From an uncultured Ignavibacteriales bacterium (GTDB lineage: Bacteria > Bacteroidota > Ignavibacteria > Ignavibacteriales > Ignavibacteriaceae), in the NCBI GenBank assembly GCA_903915485.1, contig CAIWTC010000257.1, forward strand, positions 1-7,543: a DNA stretch of 7,543 nucleotides, written 5' to 3'. Below are positions 1 to 5,437 of the stretch, in pieces. The position numbers and the translations under genes are program-made. Each line of letters starts with the position of its first letter. Position 1 is the stretch's first letter. The notes beneath the pieces are model-generated. The model saw only the letters and a list, made by a program, of their open reading frames with translations. It searched no databases and was not told where the DNA came from.

Positions 1-1
1 A

Positions 2-709
2 ATCGGTGGAGTTGCTGCCGACATAAGTTCAGAAGCAATTGCTAAGACCAAAGATTTTATCAGTCAGTTCGAAGAAAAACTGCTGGAGATGGAATCACTC
101 CTTAACGGCAATAGAATATTTGTTCAGCGTCTTGAAGGTGTTGGTGTTATAACAGGACCTGATGCTCTTGACCTCGGTTTAACAGGCCCAAGTTTAAGAG
201 GAAGCGGTGTTGATTTTGATTTAAGAAGAGCTACACCTTATCTTTTTTATAATGAAATGGATTTTGACATTCCTGTTTTTAATGAGGGAGATTGCCTCGC
301 CAGATATTTTGTCCGTGCTGATGAATGCCGCGAAAGTGCAAAGATAGTTCGTCAGTGTCTTGACAAACTTCCTTTAGGCGAAACCATGCTCAACAGCCCC
401 AAAAAGGTTATGCCTAGAAAAACAGAAATATATTCTAAGATGGAAGAATTGATTCACGACTTCATGCTTGTTAATCAAGGTGTGAATCCTCCTACGGGAG
501 AAATATATTCCGCAGTGGAAAATTCAAAAGGTATTTTAGGTTTCTATATTGCAAGCAAAGGAGAAGGTCAGCCTTGGAGGATGAAAATCCGTTCGCCATC
601 CTTTGCAAATTTACAGGCAGTTCCGCACCTCGTTAAGGGACACTTAATCTCTGATGTAGTTGCTATCGTTGGAAGTCTCGACCCTGTCATGGGTGAAGCA
701 GATAAATAA
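2..709 (+). CDS. nuoD: NADH-quinone oxidoreductase subunit D (NuoD, 49 kDa), C-terminal part
   Basis: This is the C-terminal part (about 235 residues) of the complex I 49-kDa subunit. The frame is open from base 2, so the true start lies left of the window; the first in-frame ATG at 89 is internal. NuoD sits at the junction of the peripheral and membrane arms, and with NuoB it forms the quinone-reduction site. Family-typical stretches visible are RIGGV-like IGGVAADIS near the left edge, GPSLRGSGVDFDLRR, DCLARYFVRADECRES, and the C-terminal run with GEGQPWRMKIRSPSF and PHLVKGHLISDVVAIVGSLDPVMGE. The quinone-site histidine and tyrosine expected near the N-terminus lie outside the window. The frame looks like stand-alone NuoD, but whether it is fused to NuoC upstream cannot be seen. 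nuoE follows after 21 bp, consistent with one operon. The family assignment is firm. Confidence 0.96.
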   Translation: MGGVAADISSEAIAKTKDFISQFEEKLLEMESLLNGNRIFVQRLEGVGVITGPDALDLGLTGPSLRGSGVDFDLRRATPYLFYNEMDFDIPVFNEGDCLARYFVRADECRESAKIVRQCLDKLPLGETMLNSPKKVMPRKTEIYSKMEELIHDFMLVNQGVNPPTGEIYSAVENSKGILGFYIASKGEGQPWRMKIRSPSFANLQAVPHLVKGHLISDVVAIVGSLDPVMGEADK

Positions 710-730
710 TTATAATAAATAGTTTAGTTT

Positions 731-1204
731 ATGGAATTTAAATTTTCAGTTGAAAACCAGGAAAAGATAGAAAGAATAATTCAGAAGTATCCTGAAAAGC
801 AGGCTGCAGTTATGCCGCTTTTGTATTTAGCTCAGGAACAGCATGGATTTATTTCTGTGGAAGCTATGCGTGAAATATCTCAAATACTCGAGATGCCAGA
901 GACGGATGTCTTAGGCGTGGTTACATTTTACTCTATGTTTCATCAGAAAGAAATTGGGAAACATCACATTCAGGTTTGCACAAATGTCTCTTGTATGCTT
1001 AGAGGCGGAATGCAGATATTTGATGCTGTTAAGTCTAAGCTTGGAATTAATAATGGTGAAGTTACTTCAGATAAACTTTTCTCTTTGGAGGAGGTGGAGT
1101 GCATGGGAAGTTGTGGAACAGCGCCTATGATTGCAGTCAATGAAGATTACTTCGAGAATTTATCAACTGAAAAAGCAATTGAGATTCTCAATTCTTTAAA
1201 ATGA
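731..1204 (+). CDS. nuoE: NADH-quinone oxidoreductase subunit E (NuoE, 24 kDa, 2Fe-2S)
   Basis: This 157-residue protein has the usual length for NuoE. It is the thioredoxin-fold subunit that carries the [2Fe-2S] cluster N1a beside the FMN of NuoF, at the cytoplasmic tip of complex I. An N-terminal helical region (residues about 10-75, including the family-like LYLAQEQHGFIS and VTFYSMF) precedes the cluster-binding domain. The four ligands are in the expected pattern: C83 and C88 (CTNVSC) and C124 and C128 (ECMGSC), followed by GTAPM. The ATG at 731 gives a normal N-terminus; no clear Shine-Dalgarno sequence precedes it. The gene lies 21 bp after nuoD and 13 bp before nuoF, so it is almost certainly co-transcribed with both. 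Nothing is truncated or missing. HoxE or formate-dehydrogenase gamma relatives share the fold, but the nuoD and nuoF neighbours settle the call. Confidence 0.96.
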   Translation: MEFKFSVENQEKIERIIQKYPEKQAAVMPLLYLAQEQHGFISVEAMREISQILEMPETDVLGVVTFYSMFHQKEIGKHHIQVCTNVSCMLRGGMQIFDAVKSKLGINNGEVTSDKLFSLEEVECMGSCGTAPMIAVNEDYFENLSTEKAIEILNSLK

Positions 1205-1217
1205 TTTTTGGATTGAA

Positions 1218-2540
1218 ATGGAAAAAATAGTACTACCCGAAATAGAAAATTTACACCTTATTGATACTTATGTTGCAAACGGCGGTTATGATACTGCAAA
1301 ATCTGCGTTGGCAAAATCATCTGATGAAATTATAGATATAGTAAAAAAATCAGGACTAAGAGGCAGAGGCGGAGCAGCATTTTCAACAGGTCTCAAATGG
1401 AGTTTCATTCCTAAAGGTAGCGGCATAACGAAATATCTTTGCATCAATGGTGATGAGAGTGAGCCGGGTTCATTTAAGGATAGACAGGTTTTTGAATTCA
1501 ACCCTCATCAGTTGATTGAAGGAATTGTTATTACTTGCCATGCTATTCACGCAAAAAAAGCTTACTTATATATAAGAGGTGAATATCATAAGTGGATAAA
1601 GCTTATGCAGAAGGCATTGGATGATGCGTATGAAAGAGGTTTTGTCGGCGAAGCAATGAAAGCAAAGTACGGAACTGATTTTTCCTGTGATATTTATATA
1701 CACAAAGGCGCCGGTGCCTACATATGCGGTGAGGAATCATCTTTGATGAACTCAATCGAAGGCAAGCGCGGATACCCTAGAGTTAAACCTCCTTTTCCCG
1801 CACAGGTCGGATTGTGGGGCGCACCTACAATTATTAATAATGTTGAAACAATTGCAAACATTCCTCCTATCATCAAAAAAGGTTGGGAGTGGTTCTCGGC
1901 AATCGGTGAACAAAAACATCCCGGTACATTATTATTTGGTGTAAGCGGACATGTAAATAAACCCGGCGTGTATGAACTTCCTTCGGGCACACTATTGACT
2001 GATATTATCTATAACTATGCCGGCGGAGTTCCCGGAAACAAAAAAATTAAGTGCGTAATCCCCGGAGGGTCTTCGATGCCTCCACTGCGCGGTGACCAGT
2101 TAGAAGGCATCAAAATGGATGCGGAATCGCTCCGTGCTGCAGGTTCAGCAATCGGTACCGGTGGTATCATGGTTATGGATGAAGACACCGACCTGGTTAA
2201 AGTATTGGCAAGGCTCTCTAAGTTTTACTATCACGAGAGTTGCGGACAATGCACTCCTTGTCGTGAAGGTACGGGTTGGATGGTAAAGCTTTTGAACAGA
2301 ATTGTTAGAGGCGAAGGTTCAAAATCTGACATTGATTTGCTGGTCTCAGTTGCAAGTAACATAGAAGGCAACACTGTCTGTGCTCTTGGTGAAGCAGCAG
2401 CATGGCCTGTAAGATTCATGATTACAAGATTCAGAGATGAGTTCGAGAAGCAGGTTAGTGATCATGTCAAACTGGAAGTTAAAAACAAAGTTCATTCGAT
2501 GAGGGCTACTCTTAATCCTCTTGCAAGCGTAGAAAATTAA
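1218..2540 (+). CDS. nuoF: NADH-quinone oxidoreductase subunit F (NuoF, 51 kDa, FMN and 4Fe-4S)
   Basis: NuoF oxidises NADH through FMN and passes electrons to cluster N3 in the cytoplasmic arm of complex I. Its 440 residues match the family's normal size. The N-terminal FMN/NADH-binding domain shows the glycine-rich GRGGAAFSTGLKW (about residues 49-61), then NGDESEPGSFKDR, and GAGAYICGEESSL at 164-176 followed by GKRGYPRVKPPFPA. The SLBB-type middle section includes SGHVNKPGVYELPSG. The C-terminal domain holds the [4Fe-4S] N3 ligands C342, C345 and C348 (SCGQCTPCREG) and C388 (NTVCALG). The ATG at 1218 follows nuoE by 13 bp, with only a weak GGAT upstream. All catalytic elements are present, so the subunit should be functional. 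The usual next gene, nuoG, does not follow; a 216-bp spacer and an ECF sigma gene do instead. Confidence 0.97.
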   Translation: MEKIVLPEIENLHLIDTYVANGGYDTAKSALAKSSDEIIDIVKKSGLRGRGGAAFSTGLKWSFIPKGSGITKYLCINGDESEPGSFKDRQVFEFNPHQLIEGIVITCHAIHAKKAYLYIRGEYHKWIKLMQKALDDAYERGFVGEAMKAKYGTDFSCDIYIHKGAGAYICGEESSLMNSIEGKRGYPRVKPPFPAQVGLWGAPTIINNVETIANIPPIIKKGWEWFSAIGEQKHPGTLLFGVSGHVNKPGVYELPSGTLLTDIIYNYAGGVPGNKKIKCVIPGGSSMPPLRGDQLEGIKMDAESLRAAGSAIGTGGIMVMDEDTDLVKVLARLSKFYYHESCGQCTPCREGTGWMVKLLNRIVRGEGSKSDIDLLVSVASNIEGNTVCALGEAAAWPVRFMITRFRDEFEKQVSDHVKLEVKNKVHSMRATLNPLASVEN

Positions 2541-2545
2541 ATTCT

Positions 2546-2580
2546 AAAATCTTTCCACCTTGGGGAACAGATAAGATTTT
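2546..2580 (+). terminator. Possible stem-loop just after nuoF
   Basis: An 8-bp perfect inverted repeat, AAAATCTT (2546-2553) and AAGATTTT (2573-2580), begins 5 bp after the nuoF stop. A short inner TTCC/GGAA pairing is possible. It may end or stabilise the nuo transcript. The stem is AT-rich, the loop is long, and no T-tract follows, so it does not look like a classical intrinsic terminator. Confidence 0.3.
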
Positions 2581-2596
2581 GATTAGCCGTTAATAA

Positions 2597-2653
2597 AAGG
2601 GGATAGTGTAAATCGGGCAGGATAATAATGTCCGATGCTGCCAATATCTCCTT
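2597..2653 (+). other. Nested two-stem structure, candidate structured RNA
   Basis: The outer stem AAGGGGATA (2597-2605) pairs with TATCTCCTT (2645-2653) over 9 bp. The inner stem ATCGGGCA (2612-2619) pairs with TGTCCGAT (2629-2636) over 8 bp and closes a 9-base loop. The two are separated by an internal loop of 6 and 8 bases. Each stem has one non-Watson-Crick pair (2601-2649 and 2617-2631), and both are G-U when the + strand is the RNA, becoming A-C clashes on the - strand. This favours a + strand RNA. I recognise no known riboswitch or leader family. It could be a nuo 3'-UTR element, an attenuator or leader for the sigma operon, a small RNA, or a remnant of a mobile repeat. Confidence 0.4.
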
Positions 2654-2658
2654 GATTC

Positions 2659-2678
2659 GACCATTCTTACTGAATGTC
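2659..2678 (+). other. Small hairpin following the two-stem structure
   Basis: CATTC (2662-2666) and GAATG (2672-2676) pair around the loop TTACT. Two further pairs (2659-2678 and 2660-2677) are possible if C2661 is bulged. It lies five bases after the nested structure and may belong to the same RNA element. On its own it is weak. Confidence 0.2.
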
Positions 2679-2759
2679 CCGCCCCCAGAATAAATATCAC
2701 TAACAATTAAACCATTTTCATGATTATATTGTCTAAAAATAATAAATAAACAAATATTG

Positions 2760-3311
2760 ATGACTGAAACAGCAGCAGATTCCGACCTTGTAAAGTTATT
2801 TCTTACAGGAAATCATGCAGCGTTTAATGAACTTGTTTCGCGCTACCAAACCAAAATATACTGGCATGCGCGTAAAATGACAGGGAATCATTTAGATGCT
2901 GATGATATCATGCAGGAAGTTCTGCTGGTAATCTATGAAAAATTGCATACTTTTCAGTTCAATTCATCACTATATACATGGATTTATAAGATAACGGCTA
3001 CACGAAGTCTGAACCATATTCGTAAAGTAAAGTTGAGGAAGTTCTTTTCTCTTGACGGCGAAAATACGATTAATATGGCTAACGAAGAGAATGTTGCGCT
3101 TGATTATGAGCGCGGCGAGCAAATGCAGAAATTAGATAAAGTAATGCAAAATTTACCGAATAGGCAGAGAGAAGTATTTATACTTCGTAACTTTGAATTA
3201 TTGAGTTATGAAGAAATTTCCAAAATAACGGGGAAAAGCACCGGCTCATTAAAAGCCAGTTATTTTCACGCACTTGGAAAAGTAACAAACTGGATGAAAG
3301 AAAATGGATAA
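2760..3311 (+). CDS. ECF-family RNA polymerase sigma factor (sigma-70 family)
   Basis: This 183-residue protein is an extracytoplasmic-function sigma factor, which directs core RNA polymerase to a small set of promoters when released from its anti-sigma factor. Sigma region 2 spans about residues 10-88: AFNELVSRYQTKIYWHARKMTG, then the helix around DADDIMQEVLLVIYEKL (46-62), and the TWIYKITATRSLNHIRK segment. A charged linker leads to region 4 (about 122-180), with LPNRQREVFILRNFELLSYEEISKITG and the helix-turn-helix GKSTGSLKASYFHALGKV. There is no region 1.1 or 3. I chose the ATG at 2760; a TTG directly before it in frame is less likely. No Shine-Dalgarno sequence is visible in the A/T-rich leader. 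The stop overlaps the start of the next gene by 8 bp, indicating translational coupling to its likely anti-sigma factor. The subgroup and target promoters cannot be read from the sequence. Confidence 0.94.
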   Translation: MTETAADSDLVKLFLTGNHAAFNELVSRYQTKIYWHARKMTGNHLDADDIMQEVLLVIYEKLHTFQFNSSLYTWIYKITATRSLNHIRKVKLRKFFSLDGENTINMANEENVALDYERGEQMQKLDKVMQNLPNRQREVFILRNFELLSYEEISKITGKSTGSLKASYFHALGKVTNWMKENG

Positions 3312-3894
3312 GAAATTATTTAAATATTTGGATGGCCAACTTGACAGAGAGGAAATCTTTCTCTTTGAAAATGAGTTGAAAAGTTTCCCCAAGCTTTTGG
3401 AAGAACAGAAGTTTGCTGAAACAGTTCTGAAGGAAATTCGGGAACTTCAGCCTGTGGCTGACTTAAACGACTATTTAGCCGGAGCAAGAGCGCGTTTTCA
3501 CTCGAATAACTCAAGTAGGAAAGAAAAGCCTAAGTTTTATGGCTTTGCTTTCGCCGGAAGCGGAATCTTTACGCTAGTCTTTATGATTATGTTTGGGCTT
3601 TCCTCAAATCACTTTTTATCAATATTAAATCATGAAGAACAAGTCGCAGAGGTCTCATCAGATTATGAAAATAATTCAATCGGAACTGATGAAGTTAGCT
3701 CTCTGGATAATATAGTCGGCGAAGATAAAAACACAACTGAAGCAATTGAAAATAAATATGATGAGTTTGTAGCTATTCAACCCGATAATCTGAACTCAAT
3801 TATGAATGATTACAATATTTCACCTGATGAATTAATCGCCTCCATGGCACCCGAACAAATAGATTTATTAATTAATAAAAAACTTGGTCAATAG
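3304..3894 (+). CDS. Probable single-pass transmembrane anti-sigma factor
   Basis: This 196-residue protein probably holds the upstream sigma factor at the membrane. The call rests on architecture and position, since it matches no family I can name with certainty. Residues 1-76 form a charged, helical, cytoplasmic N-terminus (MDKKLFKYLDGQLDREEI is typical of anti-sigma starts). One hydrophobic segment (about 78-99, FYGFAFAGSGIFTLVFMIMFGL) follows a Lys/Arg-rich stretch, the normal in-to-out orientation. Residues 100-196 are an acidic, Asn/Ser-rich periplasmic tail ending in a helical SPDELIASMAPEQIDLLINKKL. There is no cysteine at all, so it lacks the zinc HxxxCxxC motif of many anti-sigma factors. 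The start ATG lies inside the sigma gene (8-bp overlap), and a Spy-like exported protein gene follows 14 bp downstream. Release could be by proteolysis or by conformational change; the sequence does not say which. Confidence 0.8.
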   Translation: MDKKLFKYLDGQLDREEIFLFENELKSFPKLLEEQKFAETVLKEIRELQPVADLNDYLAGARARFHSNNSSRKEKPKFYGFAFAGSGIFTLVFMIMFGLSSNHFLSILNHEEQVAEVSSDYENNSIGTDEVSSLDNIVGEDKNTTEAIENKYDEFVAIQPDNLNSIMNDYNISPDELIASMAPEQIDLLINKKLGQ

Positions 3895-3908
3895 AACGGA
3901 CTATCATT

Positions 3909-4379
3909 ATGAAAAACAAGTTACTAATTATTTTAGGCATCACTTTAATAACATTTGCAGGAAGTGTTGCATTCGCTCAACCGGGTGAAGGCAGACAGCG
4001 CAATATGAAAAAAGTTGAACAGCTCGAGAAAGCAAAACTTATTGATGAACTCGGAATGAATGATGAGCTATCAATCAAATTCTTTAATCGCCGTCGTGAG
4101 TTCAAAGAAAAGCAACGCAGCACGATTGAACAAATCGATAAAGTGATAGATGAGATAAAAATATTGATTGAAAGTAAATCAGCAGAGAAAGATTTGGCAA
4201 AGGCAAAAAATCTTAATTCTGAAAGAATAAAACTTGAATCGGTGATGCAGAAACAGAGACTTGATTATCTTAACAGTCTGTCTGATCTTCTTTCCCCGCT
4301 GCAGATATCAAAATACATTGTATTCGAAAGAGAATTCCGCAAAGAAATTAAAGAAGCCGTTTTTAGACAACGAAAGTAG
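3909..4379 (+). CDS. Exported helical Spy/CpxP-like periplasmic protein
   Basis: This 156-residue protein has a signal peptide with a Lys start, a hydrophobic core (residues 5-20) and a probable cut after AFA at residue 23. The mature part is almost entirely helical and highly charged, with likely coiled coil over about 50-120. Near the end lies LSPLQISKY (128-136), which resembles the LTxxQ motif of Spy/CpxP-type proteins. Known members are periplasmic chaperones or stress/metal sensors that act on envelope signalling systems. The mature protein contains no His and no Cys, so metal binding of the CnrX kind is not supported. It is the third gene of the sigma/anti-sigma operon, 14 bp after the anti-sigma gene, and is therefore plausibly the sensor or the output of that module. 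The start ATG has a weak GGAC-type sequence upstream. The family call is moderate; the export call is strong. Confidence 0.75.
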   Translation: MKNKLLIILGITLITFAGSVAFAQPGEGRQRNMKKVEQLEKAKLIDELGMNDELSIKFFNRRREFKEKQRSTIEQIDKVIDEIKILIESKSAEKDLAKAKNLNSERIKLESVMQKQRLDYLNSLSDLLSPLQISKYIVFEREFRKEIKEAVFRQRK

Positions 4380-4409
4380 TAAAAACTTCATTTAATTTTC
4401 TCATGGATT

Positions 4410-4437
4410 TTGAATTTATTGAGAATATCAATAAATT
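4410..4437 (+). promoter_or_regulatory. Candidate promoter of the tRNA-Leu gene
   Basis: TTGAAT (4410-4415) and TAAATT (4432-4437) are 16 bp apart and resemble -35 and -10 boxes. A start near 4444 would leave a leader of about 9 bases before the mature tRNA. AT-rich sequence makes such matches easy, and the same bases form an inverted repeat, so this is tentative. Confidence 0.3.
4413..4437. repeat. Perfect 10-bp inverted repeat between the sigma operon and tRNA-Leu
   Basis: AATTTATTGA (4413-4422) and TCAATAAATT (4428-4437) are exact reverse complements separated by 5 bases. It starts 33 bp after the stop of the Spy-like gene and ends 15 bp before the tRNA. It could form a hairpin that ends the sigma operon transcript, although no T-tract follows, or be a protein-binding site over the tRNA promoter. 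Confidence 0.5.
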
Positions 4438-4452
4438 AGTAATCTAAGTTTT

Positions 4453-4534
4453 GCGGAAGTGGCGGAACTGGTAGACGCGCACGTTTGAGGGGCGTGTGAG
4501 GAAACTCGTACGGGTTCAAGTCCCGTCTTCCGCA
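4453..4534 (+). tRNA. tRNA-Leu (anticodon GAG)
   Basis: This 82-base tRNA folds completely. The acceptor stem GCGGAAG (4453-4459) pairs with CTTCCGC (4527-4533), followed by discriminator A4534. The D stem is GCG/CGC around GAACTGGTAGA. The anticodon stem CACGT/GCGTG encloses the loop TTGAGGG, with anticodon GAG at 4487-4489, which reads CUC and CUU leucine codons. A long variable arm (GAG-GAAA-CTC) marks a class II tRNA, as expected for leucine. The T arm is ACGGG-TTCAAGT-CCCGT. The 3' CCA is not encoded and must be added after transcription. No integrase or attachment duplication is seen beside it. Confidence 0.97.
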
Positions 4535-4787
4535 CAAACTATTTATATTTTAGCATACCCTAATCATTATCAACCACAATTATTTAGTACCCATTGTTCA
4601 TATACATTGAACTCATTTTAATTAAACTCATTTCCAATAGTAATTACATTTTATACTGACTTAAAAGTATGTTCACCATACATAGCTTTGATCGTATTGT
4701 TTGTTATAGTCCTGATAATGAAGTGAATGAATCTAGCAGTAGTGTGTGAATGATTTTATAAGTAAAGTGTAAAAGAAGGGAAATAAA
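4535..4787. other. Non-coding AT-rich spacer after tRNA-Leu
   Basis: I see no gene in this stretch. It holds two adjacent imperfect copies of a 15-bp unit (4606-4620 and 4621-4635, sharing AACTCATTT) and short inverted repeats: GTTCA/TGAAC around 4597-4612, and GTATG/CATAC around 4667-4681. A 26-codon ATG frame at 4669-4749 has no supporting signal. No clear terminator for the tRNA is visible. Confidence 0.5.
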
Positions 4788-4818
4788 AAAGGCTGCAGAG
4801 GGAAAAGTTGCAGCCTTT
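4781..4818 (-). terminator. Rho-independent terminator of the Cys-tailed Spy-like gene
   Basis: A perfect 10-bp stem pairs AAAGGCTGCA (4788-4797) with TGCAGCCTTT (4809-4818) around an 11-base loop. Read on the - strand, the GC core is followed directly by TTTTTTATTT (complement of 4781-4790), a classical intrinsic terminator. It lies 30 bp past the stop codon of the - strand gene. For + strand transcripts the tail is only TTT-ACTTAC, so it may act weakly in that direction too. Confidence 0.88.
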
Positions 4819-4848
4819 ACTTACTATGGTAGTGGTTAAGCTAAATAG

Positions 4849-5367
4849 TTATTTTACAGGAACTACCACAGGTTTGCATTGTGTTGGCATACCTCTTCTG
4901 TGCATCCCTTTTTGAGCGCAGTTAGGACACATTGGACGGCCTTCTTGCATTTTATGTTTTTGGCCTTGGAACATGAATGGATGTTTTGCGGCAATCTCTT
5001 TTTGTTCTGCAGTAAATAAAGCATAAACATCCATTTGGTGATTAGCCTTTTTCAATGACATCTTTTTTGTTAATTCCGAAATCTTTTCTTGAACAGCAAC
5101 GAACCCTTTGCGGTCAATATTGCCTTTTCGTACAATTTCCTTTTTATCCAGCATCGCCTTTTGAAGGTCTGACTTAATGTCTATGACCTCTTTCATGTGA
5201 TTTGCGCGAAGTGTTTCAATCTTTTCTTTTTGCTCATCTGTTAGCTTTAAAAGATTTGCTGCTTTATTTTTATTCATTCCTCTTCCCTGACCGGGCTGTG
5301 CTAAAATAACTCCCGTTGAAAAAGAAAGAAATAATGTGATAGCGATTAAGCTAAATAGATTTCTCAT
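4849..5367 (-). CDS. Exported Spy/CpxP-like protein with Cys/His-bearing C-terminal tail
   Basis: This 172-residue protein has a clear signal peptide (residues 1-23, probable cut after ILA) and a helical core of the Spy/CpxP type. Two characteristic motifs are visible: LTDEQKEKI (42-50) and LFTAEQKEI (117-125), bracketing long charged helices. Family members are periplasmic chaperones or metal-responsive envelope-stress proteins. The tail beyond residue 130 is unusual: it is rich in His, Met and Lys and carries C147 and C150 (MCPNC), H156 and C164, a plausible metal-binding or redox site. The start at 5367 is supported by a GGAG sequence 7 bases upstream. A strong terminator lies just downstream, so it is probably monocistronic. 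It is divergent from the histidine kinase gene, with a shared 275-bp spacer. It resembles the exported protein of the sigma operon in size, in the AQPGxGR start of the mature chain and in helical content. Confidence 0.85.
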   Translation of the reverse strand: MRNLFSLIAITLFLSFSTGVILAQPGQGRGMNKNKAANLLKLTDEQKEKIETLRANHMKEVIDIKSDLQKAMLDKKEIVRKGNIDRKGFVAVQEKISELTKKMSLKKANHQMDVYALFTAEQKEIAAKHPFMFQGQKHKMQEGRPMCPNCAQKGMHRRGMPTQCKPVVVPVK

Positions 5368-5374
5368 TTAATGA

Positions 5375-5378
5375 CTCC
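5375..5378 (-). promoter_or_regulatory. Shine-Dalgarno site of the Cys-tailed Spy-like gene
   Basis: GGAG on the - strand lies 7 bases before the ATG at 5367. It stands out because most other genes in the window have no clear Shine-Dalgarno sequence, and it fixes this start codon. Confidence 0.7.
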
Positions 5379-5437
5379 AATATTTATGATTAATTAATGT
5401 TCTGCTATTTGGACAAAATGCATTTGAAAAAGGTTTA

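Noticed and set aside
1286..1501. 71-codon - strand ORF inside nuoF
   Set aside because: It is the antisense shadow of a well-conserved coding region, with no recognisable product.
1718..1990. 90-codon - strand ORF inside nuoF
   Set aside because: Antisense shadow of the conserved FMN/NADH-binding region; no start signal or family resemblance.
2231..2419. 62-codon - strand ORF inside nuoF
   Set aside because: Antisense to the N3 cluster domain of nuoF; no independent support.
2597..2653. Insertion-sequence end or integron attC site
   Set aside because: No transposase or integrase nearby and no target duplication seen; the G-U pairing bias fits RNA better, although a mobile remnant is not excluded.
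3320..3514. 64-codon - strand ORF inside the anti-sigma gene
   Set aside because: Shadow of a gene that is well supported by its overlap with the sigma factor.
4669..4749. 26-codon ATG frame in the spacer after tRNA-Leu
   Set aside because: Very short, no Shine-Dalgarno site, no signal peptide or motif; expected by chance.
4453..4848. Genomic island or phage attachment at tRNA-Leu
   Set aside because: No integrase, no repeat of the tRNA 3' end within the window, and no change in gene character that would mark an insertion.
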